Source: a virus
Virus record (IMG/VR): IMGVR_UViG_3300021957_005932
Span: 1 to 41,237 of that record
DNA: 41,237 nt
Direction: 5' to 3' (one strand)
The translations under genes were made by a program, and so were the position numbers. Under the pieces are notes generated by a model, which was not told the origin of the DNA, ran no database searches, and saw nothing but the letters and a program-made list of their open reading frames with translations. Below are positions 22,681 to 31,560 of the stretch, one piece after another; position 1 is the stretch's first letter, and each line of letters starts with the position of its first letter.

Positions 22681-23186
22681 TAAAATGATTTATTTGTAAA
22701 AATTTTTATTACTGATCTATAAAAATCGACATCGTCGTTTTGTAATTGACCATATACTTTTGGTGTTAATTTAAGTATTTTCTCACCCTCAGTGTATTCT
22801 TCGAATGTATTTGCTATTCTACTTTCCATATAACAGATAGTTGAATACATGGTATAACTTTCAACTTCTATACGAGAATTGTCTTGTGATTCTCTATATG
22901 AATAATAACCATCTTCATCTTGATCACTTCTTTCTTCGAAGTCATCCACAAAGTAATCTTCTTCAATGTCGTCTTCATGGAGAACATATTTTTCTTTAGT
23001 TTCTTTGTGTTCTACAATTGCACAACCATATCCAGGTTCTCGACCTTTTCTAACTCTATATGGATCATATCCCACAAGATTAAATAAGTCGGTGACATCA
23101 TCTAATTCCGAATTAACGAAACCATCGTGTGTGTCGGGGTATTCTGGTGGGTCGTAATAACCCTCTACTAAATCATATAACTTCAT
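22680..23186 (-). CDS. Unknown acidic, Tyr-rich phage protein
   Basis: The product is 168 residues, rich in Asp, Glu and Tyr (MKLYDLVEGYYDPPEYPDTH, then DDIEEDYFVDDFEERSDQDE, and YGQLQNDDVDFYRSVIKIFT). A small ordered N-terminal part (DLFNLVGYDPYRVRKGREPG) may be a short alpha/beta unit. No family is recognised. It is directly adjacent to the upstream gene (no gap) and overlaps the downstream start by one base, so it is co-translated in the reverse operon. Confidence 0.7.
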   Translation of the reverse strand: MKLYDLVEGYYDPPEYPDTHDGFVNSELDDVTDLFNLVGYDPYRVRKGREPGYGCAIVEHKETKEKYVLHEDDIEEDYFVDDFEERSDQDEDGYYSYRESQDNSRIEVESYTMYSTICYMESRIANTFEEYTEGEKILKLTPKVYGQLQNDDVDFYRSVIKIFTNKSF

Positions 23187-24173
23187 TTACCACGGATTTG
23201 AAGATTTTATTCCTAATGCCTTACGATATCTTGTAATATTACAACTCCAATAACCCGCCTTTGTACGATCTTTCTTTTCACTACACTTATGTCGAGCTCT
23301 AAAAGATTTAGCCGCCGCTTTATTGTTGTTTCTTATTCTCATTTTAGGGTCACCAAATGTTACTTTCTTAATTGTACCTTTTGGTGTCTTCACATATACT
23401 GCGAATTTTTTAGGACCACTTGGAGTTCTGAATGGTTTATTTAATTTTACATTCTTTCCTCTGTGTTTTGCTTCCACAAGATATTCCTCTATGTGTTGTA
23501 AAAATGGTATGTCTAAATAGACTTCTTCTCCCTCAAAAATTCCTGTTTCACCTATATTAGTTTTAATAAGGTCTAAATCCACACCGGTGAGTTCTAAGAC
23601 ACCTTCATTATGTAAACTACGTGATTCATTATAAATGTTAAAGAATTCGTTAGAATAAACCCTATAGATGTTTTCCACTATAGGAATGTTGTTCTTAATA
23701 TGATACTGTAAACCTTCACTTAATAATTGTTCGTTTTCATTAACCATTATTTGTTTTGGTTCTTTAACGTTAAGTGATTTTACATCTAAATTATTTAGTA
23801 CTAAAGAAATGAATTTATTTTCATCAAAACGTGCGTAGTTAGGTTTTTTACCTTTCCCACCTTTCTTATTCTTTTTCTCAACTCTTCGTTTTTGTCGTGT
23901 CATTGATTTTTTTTCTTTTTTACTATATGAAGATGTGGTCTTAGGTGTTTTCTTAGAAACTTTCTTTGATGGTCTACATTTGGGATATCCTTTTCTTTTT
24001 GAATCACCGTCAGCATCACCTCTACCACATGGTGGGTGTTTTCCATCGACTTTACGTGAAACGTCTACCCATTTTTCTTTGAACCAACGACCCAAATCTT
24101 CTTGGAGGACCTCACCACTTGATATGCAGTCTTCCATGTATTTCTTATCTTCTTCGTTGATGTGTATTTTCAT
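23187..24173 (-). CDS. DUF5872-like and Cys-motif phage protein
   Basis: The product is 328 residues with three parts. The N-terminal part (about 25-95) has RWFKEKWVDVSRKVDGKHPP, CGRGDADGDSKRKGYPKCRP, then SKKVSKKTPKTTSSYSKKEK, matching the DUF5872 pattern W-x-x-x-x-W-x-D, P-C-G-R, Y-P-K-C-R-P. The middle (about 110-245) is mixed and unrecognised. The C-terminal part (about 245-328) has FAVYVKTPKGTIKKVTFGDP, KMRIRNNNKAAAKSFRARHK and CSEKKDRTKAGYWSCNITRY, a basic domain with paired Cys also seen at the ends of T4-like phage proteins. The very basic composition and Cys pairs suggest nucleic-acid or zinc binding; a role in heads or DNA handling is inference. It lies ten bases after the upstream gene. 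Confidence 0.7.
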   Translation of the reverse strand: MKIHINEEDKKYMEDCISSGEVLQEDLGRWFKEKWVDVSRKVDGKHPPCGRGDADGDSKRKGYPKCRPSKKVSKKTPKTTSSYSKKEKKSMTRQKRRVEKKNKKGGKGKKPNYARFDENKFISLVLNNLDVKSLNVKEPKQIMVNENEQLLSEGLQYHIKNNIPIVENIYRVYSNEFFNIYNESRSLHNEGVLELTGVDLDLIKTNIGETGIFEGEEVYLDIPFLQHIEEYLVEAKHRGKNVKLNKPFRTPSGPKKFAVYVKTPKGTIKKVTFGDPKMRIRNNNKAAAKSFRARHKCSEKKDRTKAGYWSCNITRYRKALGIKSSNPW

Positions 24174-24183
24174 TTCTACCTAA

Positions 24184-24924
24184 TTATTTCTTTGGTGTTG
24201 ATGGTGGGTTTAAAAATTCTTGAAATTTCTTAGTTAGTTGTTCAAGTTCAGGATCATTCATACCATCAAGTAGGTCACTTGAATATTGTTTTATAAACGA
24301 TGGTGTTACAAACATATAGGTATCTTTATGTATAGTTAACTCAGTACTTGTACTATGTTCTTTTATACAAGGTCCTATAGACAATGCTTGTGAATTTTGC
24401 TCAGTATCAAAAGTACATACAATAGCACTAATGACGGGCATTCCTAATAAGTACTCACATACGAATATAATGTTACTGGCCTTCTTTGAGGTGTGACTCT
24501 TATCTCCTGAAATATTTAATCCCTCTTTTCCAACGGAACTAACCATCGCCTTTGCAAATGCCAATCCTCCAACACCTGTGGCGAGTCCAAGAACCCCTTC
24601 TAATAACTCCTTAGAAAACGTTGCTCCCCAAGAATTAGATTTATGATTAACATCTTCTTCATTAACGTGTACGAAACAACCCGAAGAATCAATTATTTTT
24701 TGTAATGCGTCGTAATCATAAAGAGACTTTCCTTCTTTATCCAAAGCCTTTGTCATTGCACCAAAAAATACAGACACTTCCGCGAATACATCTCTTACTT
24801 CTTTTTCTATCGTTGTATTGGTCACATCAGTAGTTGCCATCATGATATTACCCGTTTCATTAAAAACAAACCCCTTTTTAACTTCTTGGTTATTTGGGTC
24901 TTGTTGTGTTACTTTATCAGCCAT
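24184..24924 (-). CDS. Unknown protein with hydrophobic glycine-rich helix
   Basis: The product is 246 residues. A central hydrophobic, glycine-rich segment (about 109-131, LEGVLGLATGVGGLAFAKAM) could insert in or cross a membrane. Flanks are an amphipathic N-terminal half (VRDVFAEVSVFFGAMTKALD) and a beta-rich C-terminal half (MPVISAIVCTFDTEQNSQAL, then DTYMFVTPSFIKQYSSDLLD), with a Pro/Lys tail. No signal peptide. No family is recognised; a membrane-active or virion protein is possible. It lies 19 bases after its upstream gene and ten before the next in the reverse operon. Confidence 0.65.
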   Translation of the reverse strand: MADKVTQQDPNNQEVKKGFVFNETGNIMMATTDVTNTTIEKEVRDVFAEVSVFFGAMTKALDKEGKSLYDYDALQKIIDSSGCFVHVNEEDVNHKSNSWGATFSKELLEGVLGLATGVGGLAFAKAMVSSVGKEGLNISGDKSHTSKKASNIIFVCEYLLGMPVISAIVCTFDTEQNSQALSIGPCIKEHSTSTELTIHKDTYMFVTPSFIKQYSSDLLDGMNDPELEQLTKKFQEFLNPPSTPKK

Positions 24925-24943
24925 ATTAATTTATTTTAAAATT

Positions 24944-25396
24944 TTATTTTTTCTTTTTACAGTATGAACCTGAACATCTTTTTTTACCGTCTAAACCTTT
25001 AATGGTTCCTTTACAAACTTGTACCGCATATCCGTTAGCATATGCAGATGGGTATACATCAAACTTAGCTTTAGCCGCTGACTTACCTCTTGCACATAAA
25101 GTATTTTTCTTCTTCTTCTTTTTTGCTTCGTTAATGTCACCCTCACTATCGTCTTTCATGTTCATAAAAAAGTCAAGTACTTGATCCATATTTTCTTTAG
25201 CAACTGTTACGTGATCATCCGCCCAATCATGACCATTGATTAATGTATCGTCAATCATATCATGGTCCATGTTTAGTAAAATCTCACATTGTCTGTGAAT
25301 TTGTTTTAAATTAGAAAAAAACATGTAGTTCCCTGATCTTGAGTTGTCTTCTTTTAACGTATTCAGATTTTTTTCGATTATTTGTCTTAAGTTCAT
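24944..25396 (-). CDS. Phage protein with Lys-rich Cys C-terminal module
   Basis: The product is 150 residues. The N-terminal ~90 residues are helical (LRQIIEKNLNTLKEDNSRSG, QIHRQCEILLNMDHDMIDD, and WADDHVTVAKENMDQVLDFF). A run of lysines follows, then the module NTLCARGKSAAKAKFDVYPS plus AYANGYAVQVCKGTIKGLDG and a final CSGSYCKKKK. The ARGK-x-AAK-x-KF-x-VYPSAYAN-x-YAVQVCKG pattern recurs at the ends of structural proteins in T4-like marine phages as far as I recall; its function is unknown. Four Cys and many Lys suggest a small metal- or nucleic-acid-binding unit. It starts 11 bases after the DNRLRE-like gene. Confidence 0.7.
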   Translation of the reverse strand: MNLRQIIEKNLNTLKEDNSRSGNYMFFSNLKQIHRQCEILLNMDHDMIDDTLINGHDWADDHVTVAKENMDQVLDFFMNMKDDSEGDINEAKKKKKKNTLCARGKSAAKAKFDVYPSAYANGYAVQVCKGTIKGLDGKKRCSGSYCKKKK

Positions 25397-25407
25397 ATTA
25401 ATAAGTA

Positions 25408-26781
25408 TTATTTTTCTGAGATAATTTCAAATTTTATCACATTTGGATATGTTTTTTCTTCATTGTGTTTCACACCTTTGATTTCCAAATAATATTCTCT
25501 TGGAATTAAAACGGAGGTATCTAACATAAAACTATTTTCATTTGTAACGTCAGCGTATGTCCAATCAAAAACATTTACATTGGTTGACCCTTCTTTTATA
25601 TATATTTTATAAAACACTTCATCGAAAAGAATATTGGTCGATTGTGATATTGTTCTAAATATAATACTGACCTTTCTTATATCACCTGACTGTATTTTTT
25701 CGTTTTGTTTAATACCCGAATACTGTACAACATATTTATTCACTTCTTTTTGATTTTCACCCAAACTAAATTTAGAAGAATATGGTTTAGGTACAAACTT
25801 TTGTGTTATATCGGGGAATACACTATTTTCAACACTAATACCTTTCCAAACGTCATAGAAGAATCTTTTACCATCACAGATTAATCCGTTAAGTCCAAAA
25901 GTTACTTCGTAGACACCTTTTCTAACTTTACTAACGGTTAGATCTGTTAATCCCGAAATTGGTGATTTTGTGGGGTCTAATATATCAACGGTTGGTAAAT
26001 TATCTAAATCAAAGAAGTTAGTTTCTTTATTCACATATAGATATAAGTTTTGAGTTGTTTTTTCAATAAAATTATCTCTGTCGTCACGAATTCTATCATC
26101 GAAGTAAGTTTCAACATATGGTTCAAAGAAAGTTTGTGTGTACTTACTAAAGAAAGCCACAGACTGATCAACTTCTTGATCTAATTCTTCATACTCGGTT
26201 GCAAACGCAACACCAATACCATAATCAACATCACCATTAACAACAATACCATTAACATATTGTGTTATATCAGCAACAAGATTTTCATTACCATTATCAA
26301 ATTCAATAGTATCAAGGATTATTGGATTGTTTGAATATATACCTTCTTGTGACCACGTATCGGCGGTAGTTCGATTAAACCAATTTGATGGTCTTTTATC
26401 GTAAGTATCGTTACCTGTTGTGTAATCGTACTCACCATCCTCATAATCAAAACCTACACCCTCGTCCCACGATTCGGTCAATTTAAAAATAATCAATGAG
26501 AAAGATGTTGTCCTTTCTCTACCAGTACCTCTTTTAGCACCTAAGAAAGTTTCATCACCAAAAATAGTATTTGTAAGGTGTAGTTTGTGTGTTGTGTTAC
26601 TATCTATAACGTAATCACCACCACTAACTTTTTCTAATAGAGAAGTAAAATCAACTTTGAAAATAAACTTAGAAAAACCTGAACCGTAAAAAATCTCCGT
26701 TGTTGGATTCTTTGCAGTGTTAGTCTGACTGTTCTTAATTACGGTGTTGTTTTTCTCAAAATATGAACGATAGTATGACAT
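25408..26781 (-). CDS. Structural protein with DNRLRE-like beta domain
   Basis: The product is 457 residues, almost all beta. The N-terminal ~215 residues look like a DNRLRE/CBM-type beta sandwich: KFIFKVDFTSLLEKVSGGDY, then KLHLTNTIFGDETFLGAKRG, SLIIFKLTESWDEGVGFDYE and LVADITQYVNGIVVNGDVDY. The remaining half has Ig-like strands (GLTDLTVSKVRKGVYEVTFG) and ends with DTSVLIPREYYLEIKGVKHN. No signal peptide, so it is more likely virion than secreted. It follows the gp5-like hub gene after 30 bases and has its own TATTTATA motif, so a baseplate or tail-fibre component that contacts surface polysaccharide is plausible. Confidence 0.65.
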   Translation of the reverse strand: MSYYRSYFEKNNTVIKNSQTNTAKNPTTEIFYGSGFSKFIFKVDFTSLLEKVSGGDYVIDSNTTHKLHLTNTIFGDETFLGAKRGTGRERTTSFSLIIFKLTESWDEGVGFDYEDGEYDYTTGNDTYDKRPSNWFNRTTADTWSQEGIYSNNPIILDTIEFDNGNENLVADITQYVNGIVVNGDVDYGIGVAFATEYEELDQEVDQSVAFFSKYTQTFFEPYVETYFDDRIRDDRDNFIEKTTQNLYLYVNKETNFFDLDNLPTVDILDPTKSPISGLTDLTVSKVRKGVYEVTFGLNGLICDGKRFFYDVWKGISVENSVFPDITQKFVPKPYSSKFSLGENQKEVNKYVVQYSGIKQNEKIQSGDIRKVSIIFRTISQSTNILFDEVFYKIYIKEGSTNVNVFDWTYADVTNENSFMLDTSVLIPREYYLEIKGVKHNEEKTYPNVIKFEIISEK

Positions 26782-26799
26782 CTGTATAAGTGTTTCTTA

Positions 26800-26807
26800 T
26801 ATAAATA
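26800..26807 (-). promoter_or_regulatory. TATTTATA candidate promoter motif
   Basis: On the - strand TATTTATA ends 18 bases before the ATG at 26781, almost the same spacing as at the protease and scaffold genes. It fills the only gap between the hub gene and this gene. Confidence 0.4.
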
Positions 26808-26811
26808 TCAC

Positions 26812-28350
26812 TTAGTTTATTCTTATCGACTTATTTAGTAGGTCATTTTTCAAAGTATCTCGTAAAAGTTCTAATTTTTTCCAACCATCGTATGATTCTT
26901 TTACCATTGGTTTTGTTGGTTGATGGGCGTGACCCGCCATAACAACATATAATTGTTCTAAAAACGCCAATAGTGTTTCACCCCTCACAGTCGCATATGT
27001 ATTAGGTTCAATACGAGTTAAGAGATCTTCCTGAGTATACTCATAAGTGTCTAACTTATCGAAAGGAACTGATTTAGTACCTACCTCATTAGCATCCGTT
27101 GATAAAAAATATATTTTATCCGAAACGAGGGTACCAAAAGACTGTTCTGAATTTGAACTGAGTGTCTTTAGAACATTTACTTTCTTTTCTTCTGATTTTG
27201 GTTTAGGTGAGGGTTCTGAAATACTCCAAAATAATCCTGAACCTTCAGACACAGATGTGTTACATGATGGTTTGATATTATCTAAAAAATCACTAACCGA
27301 TGGTGTTGTTTCTATAACATTGACTAACGATTGTCGTGGTCGGAAGTAAAACGGATGGATATACTTTGATTTATCGATATCTATTTTAATGTCCTTTATC
27401 TTTAATCCATCTTCATGAAGGTCACAAAGTGTTTTACGTATTTTAATATATGTACGTTTTATAGGATTTCCCGCAACCCCAAGTAAGTTCACATCTTGAA
27501 CAAATGTTGGTGTCGTCATTGTATTATCATCATTAACCAGTGTGATTGAGTCAATTGTTGATAAATCGGGTGTGTGTGTTGAAGTGAATACATCAGTCGC
27601 AAATGATTCACCAAAAACTTCTCTAACATAATACACGTACCAGTATATTTTTTTTGGATCAGTTATATCGTCAACATCATATTCTATCACATAACTAAGT
27701 TTGTTTGTTGGTACTTTAGTTATAATTTCTTTTTCTTCTTTAAACTCTTGTTTAGATGAAAACTTTTTGAGACTTAATGTTGATTGTTTTTTTCCTCTTA
27801 GTGGATGTGTTAGTAAATCTTTTCTTTCGGTTTTATTCGCAGATTCTTTTGACAATAGTTTACCACCTCTTAAACTCACACCATTTTCGGTGAAAAGAAC
27901 ATCAGAACCAAACTTACCGTAGATAGCACAATCCTCATGTTTTGCTAAGGAATTATTTGCTTTAGGTTTTTTAAATGTACCGTTAGGGTTAAAGATATCT
28001 CCCGTTTGTTTTACCGCAACACCATATGAAGTGTTTTCAAGTTGTCCCGAATTACTTTGTGCTGTCCAATCATGTATTGTTGTAAATGGTCCTGGTATAT
28101 ATTCTTGATTCATTAAATCATTCTCAAGATCATACTGTACAATTTTAATTGTTTGACCTACTGTTGGTATAAAATTTAAATTATTAGGGAGAAATGGTGA
28201 TGCACAAAAGGGATCGAGTGCGTCCCACTCTTCAAACCCATCAGCACCTTGTGACGGTGCAGTCTGACTACCTAATATACTATACCTAACACGACCTATA
28301 CCTTTTGGGTCTAAGTTGTCTTTAACAATACCTAAATTAACTAACTTCAT
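26812..28350 (-). CDS. Baseplate hub protein with gp5-like OB-fold
   Basis: The product is 512 residues. The N-terminal segment (about 1-80) has the gp5/VgrG OB-fold signature: LGIVKDNLDPKGIGRVRYSI, then IPTVGQTIKIVQYDLENDLM. About 140-170 has AIYGKFGSDVLFTENGVSLR, typical of phage baseplate hub proteins that check for correct assembly. About 215-325 is a beta-rich insertion with fibronectin-like strands (LSYVIEYDVDDITDPKKIYW), and the C-terminus has LLTRIEPNTYATVRGETLLA then AFLEQLYVVMAGHAHQ-like sequence. No lysozyme domain is visible, unlike T4 gp5. It overlaps the small upstream gene by four bases. Confidence 0.75.
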   Translation of the reverse strand: MKLVNLGIVKDNLDPKGIGRVRYSILGSQTAPSQGADGFEEWDALDPFCASPFLPNNLNFIPTVGQTIKIVQYDLENDLMNQEYIPGPFTTIHDWTAQSNSGQLENTSYGVAVKQTGDIFNPNGTFKKPKANNSLAKHEDCAIYGKFGSDVLFTENGVSLRGGKLLSKESANKTERKDLLTHPLRGKKQSTLSLKKFSSKQEFKEEKEIITKVPTNKLSYVIEYDVDDITDPKKIYWYVYYVREVFGESFATDVFTSTHTPDLSTIDSITLVNDDNTMTTPTFVQDVNLLGVAGNPIKRTYIKIRKTLCDLHEDGLKIKDIKIDIDKSKYIHPFYFRPRQSLVNVIETTPSVSDFLDNIKPSCNTSVSEGSGLFWSISEPSPKPKSEEKKVNVLKTLSSNSEQSFGTLVSDKIYFLSTDANEVGTKSVPFDKLDTYEYTQEDLLTRIEPNTYATVRGETLLAFLEQLYVVMAGHAHQPTKPMVKESYDGWKKLELLRDTLKNDLLNKSIRIN

Positions 28351-28550
28351 ACTGTTTTAAATCTATCGTTTAATTCGTTATTGATTTTATCATATGCATC
28401 CTCTACCGAATCTAAATGCTTCGTAAGTGATATTATTAATGACTTTGTTTTTTCAAACTCATCATTTAAAACTTCCAGACATTCATTTAAATCTTTATTT
28501 GATTTAACGTCGGGACTTGATATTATTTCTACTAATTTTTCTTTGTCCAT
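28347..28550 (-). CDS. Small coiled-coil protein between baseplate genes
   Basis: The product is 67 residues, one long charged helix (LNECLEVLNDEFEKTKSLII, then SLTKHLDSVEDAYDKINNEL). It overlaps the upstream gene by one base and the downstream hub gene by four, which strongly supports it as a translated gene. A chaperone or assembly partner of the hub is a reasonable guess from position and size; nothing in the sequence proves it. Confidence 0.7.
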   Translation of the reverse strand: MDKEKLVEIISSPDVKSNKDLNECLEVLNDEFEKTKSLIISLTKHLDSVEDAYDKINNELNDRFKTV

Positions 28551-30457
28551 TAGAATAATTTTCCTGCTACGCTTATGTAACCCGGCGGTAATGGTACAGG
28601 ACCCATAGGTGTCGGTATTACTGTAAATTTACTTGCCGCTTTTAGATAAGAATTATTATCTAATTCATCGGAGTTGCCGTCAATAACTGATTTAACGAGT
28701 GACATCATTTCATTAGCCTCACCATAGATTGGTCCTGTGTTTAAACCGAGACCTGCCATTTTCTCAGCGGCATTCATATACGCCCTATCCGCACTGTAAC
28801 CTGGTAATATATCGGAGAATGACAAAATGATACCAGGGATGTTAATTGTAGGACCCCTGAGATTCAATGCAGATGTAATTGCTTGTATTATCGTCTGAAA
28901 TAATTCAAGACAATTGTCGAAATTCTTAGCCAAAATCTTTCTAAGTATTGAAATAATAGAAAGTAATATTGCAATTAGTCTCTTGTATTTTCTACTTAAT
29001 ATTTTTGCTGCAATTTCAGCAACAAACGCCAATAAATCTCTTTTAATTAACTTCCAAAATTCCTGTATAAATCTCCAAAAAATATCCTTTATTATTCTAA
29101 AAAATAATTTAGATAGTTTTTTCATTAATTCTTTTACATCATCATATGTTATACTCATTATTGATTTGTAAGCAACCACAATTGGAAATATATATTTTGG
29201 TGATATAATACTACCTACGATCGCTTTAGGTAAGTTTAATATGAAACCACTAATTAACTCAAGTTGGAATTGTATTGGGGGTACATCACTACCCGAATTC
29301 AATGCCGCATTAGCCGCCGCATTTGCGAGTATAGAATCAGACAACTCACTTAAGTTATTTGATTCACCTGATAGATAAACAAAATCTTCAAAATTTTCGC
29401 TTGATGTTGGTACTTCAAAATTACCACAATCTACAAATTTCAACACTTTTCTAAATCTTGCATCTCTGTCGTCAACATCGATACCTTCAACATCGTTAAA
29501 ATCAAAGTAAGACTCAACATCAGCATCATTTTCATTAAACATTTTTGATGTTGTTTGTATAAGATTTGATTCCTCAGGAGACCCACATAAACCGAATAAC
29601 TTCTCACATAACTCAGTCAAGAAACTAAGTGCTTCATCTACAATTGGTGGGTTATCACCACCACCCTTTAGTGTTAGAAGCATCGTATTTCGTATAATAT
29701 CATTCATGTTAGGTTCTTCAATACTTGAGTAGTAGTCTTTAGTGAATTCACCTACTTTAAGTGCTGATAGACCTTGTTTAAGTCCTGAAACATCGTATTC
29801 TTGAGACGCAGTATTCCAATCTAAATCAAATAAATTATTACCGTTTGTAGAACTAAATGAATACGGTGATGAAAAAGCACCATAAAAATCTCTATTCATT
29901 TTAACCTTACCCACTGAGGGTGATGGTTGTTCGTACATAATTGTCCCTAAGTCACTTAAAGGATCGACCTGTAAGACTTCCAAAAAATCAAATTCTTTTG
30001 GTGATATAGATATTGTATCGTTAGGGAACTCAGTTTCAACACCACAAATACTTGTTTCTGTATTAACAAATAATACTTCACTCACGGCATCATTTACAAT
30101 TCTTTTAGAATCTTTTACTGTAATACTTGCAGATTGTAGTGCGTATTTTTTTATTTTATTCTTAGAAACTAATTTGTTATTAGATTCTACTTTCGCGTTT
30201 GTATCATTTAAAAAACCAGATGCAATATCAATTACGGAACTAAAGATGTCCCCTTGGTTATCTTTTTTCTTTCTCGCGAATTTACCAAGTAACGCATCTT
30301 TCTTAGTTGCGAATTTTTTACTTAAGTCATCGACTTTTGCGTCAAGATACAAGTCATAAACTTCACCCCCGTCTATATCGGGCATGTCGTTTATTTTTTT
30401 AATTACCTCAATCTTCGACTTTATTTGATTCCGTAATTTCTTGATCTTACCACTCAT
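28550..30457 (-). CDS. Large baseplate-cluster protein with central hydrophobic region
   Basis: The product is 635 residues. The first ~70 residues are a basic helical head (IKKLRNQIKSKIEVIKKIND). About 130-380 is mixed and acidic, with two CG-type positions (LFGLCGSPEES, VDCGNFEVPTSS). About 400-540 is unusually hydrophobic and basic: LISGFILNLPKAIVGSIISP, FPIVVAYKSIMSITYDDVKE, LFFRIIKDIFWRFIQEFWKL, and KRLIAILLSIISILRKILAK. The end is Pro/Gly-rich (VIPTPMGPVPLPPGYISVAG). It lies between the sigma-factor genes and the gp5-like hub. The hydrophobic basic helices could cross or disrupt the host membrane during injection. No family is recognised; a central tail or hub component is inferred. Confidence 0.65.
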   Translation of the reverse strand: MSGKIKKLRNQIKSKIEVIKKINDMPDIDGGEVYDLYLDAKVDDLSKKFATKKDALLGKFARKKKDNQGDIFSSVIDIASGFLNDTNAKVESNNKLVSKNKIKKYALQSASITVKDSKRIVNDAVSEVLFVNTETSICGVETEFPNDTISISPKEFDFLEVLQVDPLSDLGTIMYEQPSPSVGKVKMNRDFYGAFSSPYSFSSTNGNNLFDLDWNTASQEYDVSGLKQGLSALKVGEFTKDYYSSIEEPNMNDIIRNTMLLTLKGGGDNPPIVDEALSFLTELCEKLFGLCGSPEESNLIQTTSKMFNENDADVESYFDFNDVEGIDVDDRDARFRKVLKFVDCGNFEVPTSSENFEDFVYLSGESNNLSELSDSILANAAANAALNSGSDVPPIQFQLELISGFILNLPKAIVGSIISPKYIFPIVVAYKSIMSITYDDVKELMKKLSKLFFRIIKDIFWRFIQEFWKLIKRDLLAFVAEIAAKILSRKYKRLIAILLSIISILRKILAKNFDNCLELFQTIIQAITSALNLRGPTINIPGIILSFSDILPGYSADRAYMNAAEKMAGLGLNTGPIYGEANEMMSLVKSVIDGNSDELDNNSYLKAASKFTVIPTPMGPVPLPPGYISVAGKLF

Positions 30458-30840
30458 TACATTTCGTATTTTTGTGATTCACCGGTTGGTTCATCATCTT
30501 CTTTCATTAGTTTCTCGAGTAGTTTTCTATCGTCTTCAGTCAATTCTAATTTACCACCGCCAACGGTACCACCACTTGTGGTTCCTGACTGTTTTAATAA
30601 GGTACTTTGTAACTTTACTAATGAAATTTTCTTTTCAGTACAATCGTTTAATATTTTTTGTTGTTCTTTAATGACAGGACCAAGAACACTCATGTCCTCA
30701 GCCTCTTTCATAAAACTTAACATTTTTTTAGTTATTAAACTTGCTGTTTGTTTTTGTTCTACAATATCATTGTATATTTCCTGCATTAATGCAAGTGCGG
30801 AATCGGTGTCTAAAGACAATAAATTTTTATTTCTTCTCAT
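30457..30840 (-). CDS. Unknown helical phage protein
   Basis: The product is 127 residues, mostly helical (DTDSALALMQEIYNDIVEQK, ITKKMLSFMKEAEDMSVLGP, and IKEQQKILNDCTEKKISLVK), then a Gly/Thr-rich hinge and an acidic tail (LTEDDRKLLEKLMKEDDEPT). It overlaps the next gene by one base and starts 18 bases after the sigma-factor stop. No family recognised. Its location suggests a tail-assembly or late-regulatory accessory. Confidence 0.7.
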   Translation of the reverse strand: MRRNKNLLSLDTDSALALMQEIYNDIVEQKQTASLITKKMLSFMKEAEDMSVLGPVIKEQQKILNDCTEKKISLVKLQSTLLKQSGTTSGGTVGGGKLELTEDDRKLLEKLMKEDDEPTGESQKYEM

Positions 30841-30843
30841 ACC

Positions 30844-30851
30844 AATAAATA
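30844..30851 (-). promoter_or_regulatory. TATTTATT motif before the 127-residue gene
   Basis: On the - strand TATTTATTGGTATG runs straight into the start codon, nearly identical to TATTTATTGGATATG at the terminase. The motif lies in the 18-base gap after the sigma-factor gene. Confidence 0.3.
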
Positions 30852-30858
30852 GTTGTTT

Positions 30859-31560
30859 CTAATTATTTATAAATCCGATCTTCAGTACTTCATAGAGTTT
30901 TTTATACTTTTTCATAGCAACTCTTATTTCTTTAGTACTTAAAGATGTCATTTCTCTTAATGCTAAAAGGATTAAATTCTTATTGAATTTATTACCTTCC
31001 CCAACTTGAAAGACTTGTTCAAAATTTGAAAACACTTCAATAAGTGCGTAACCTAACTTTCTTTCATTGTCGTTAAGGTCTTCCTTTTCAACAAATTCTT
31101 CAAGATCGGTAGTTAGTTTAATGACAACTTTCTTATAATCAATAATATCTTCATCGATTATATATGATAAATCCGCTCGGTCTTCTAATCTTGAAGAAAT
31201 GTCTTCATAAGATACCGAACGGTTTTGTTCTTTATGGTCCTTTTGTATTGCACCCATCAAGTAATTCTTACAGATGGTTCCAAAATAGGAGTATGCTTTA
31301 TAGTTTTTTGTTGTGTCGAATTTATTAATTTTAGTAATTAAAAATGACATTGTATCGGTATGGATCTCTTCAAAGTCCATATCCTTCCTATAAAGTTTAT
31401 AACGGCGAATTATACTTTCCACCATTATTTTGAGAGGTTCTCTTAAATATTCGTTGAATATCTTATTCTTTTCATCATCGTCTTCGGATTCTAAGTATCG
31501 TACTACCGCTTGTTCTTGTTCCTCCCCAAAGTATATTTTTTGGGTTCTTTTTCTTGGCAT
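30859..31560 (-). CDS. RNA polymerase sigma factor (T4 gp55-like)
   Basis: The product is 233 residues. The sigma-70 region 2 core is evident at about 62-115: DFEEIHTDTMSFLITKINKF, then DTTKNYKAYSYFGTICKNYL and MGAIQKDHKEQNR, matching the F-D-x-x-x-x-x-x-x-x-Y-x-x-x-x-I-x-N motif used for promoter melting. An acidic middle follows, then a helix-turn-helix-sized segment near the end (LSTKEIRVAMKKYKKLYEVL) that may be a reduced region 4. In T4, gp55 directs RNA polymerase to late promoters. The TATTTATA/T motif upstream of many units here is the natural candidate target. It overlaps the glycosyltransferase gene by one base and is followed by baseplate genes. Confidence 0.85.
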   Translation of the reverse strand: MPRKRTQKIYFGEEQEQAVVRYLESEDDDEKNKIFNEYLREPLKIMVESIIRRYKLYRKDMDFEEIHTDTMSFLITKINKFDTTKNYKAYSYFGTICKNYLMGAIQKDHKEQNRSVSYEDISSRLEDRADLSYIIDEDIIDYKKVVIKLTTDLEEFVEKEDLNDNERKLGYALIEVFSNFEQVFQVGEGNKFNKNLILLALREMTSLSTKEIRVAMKKYKKLYEVLKIGFINN

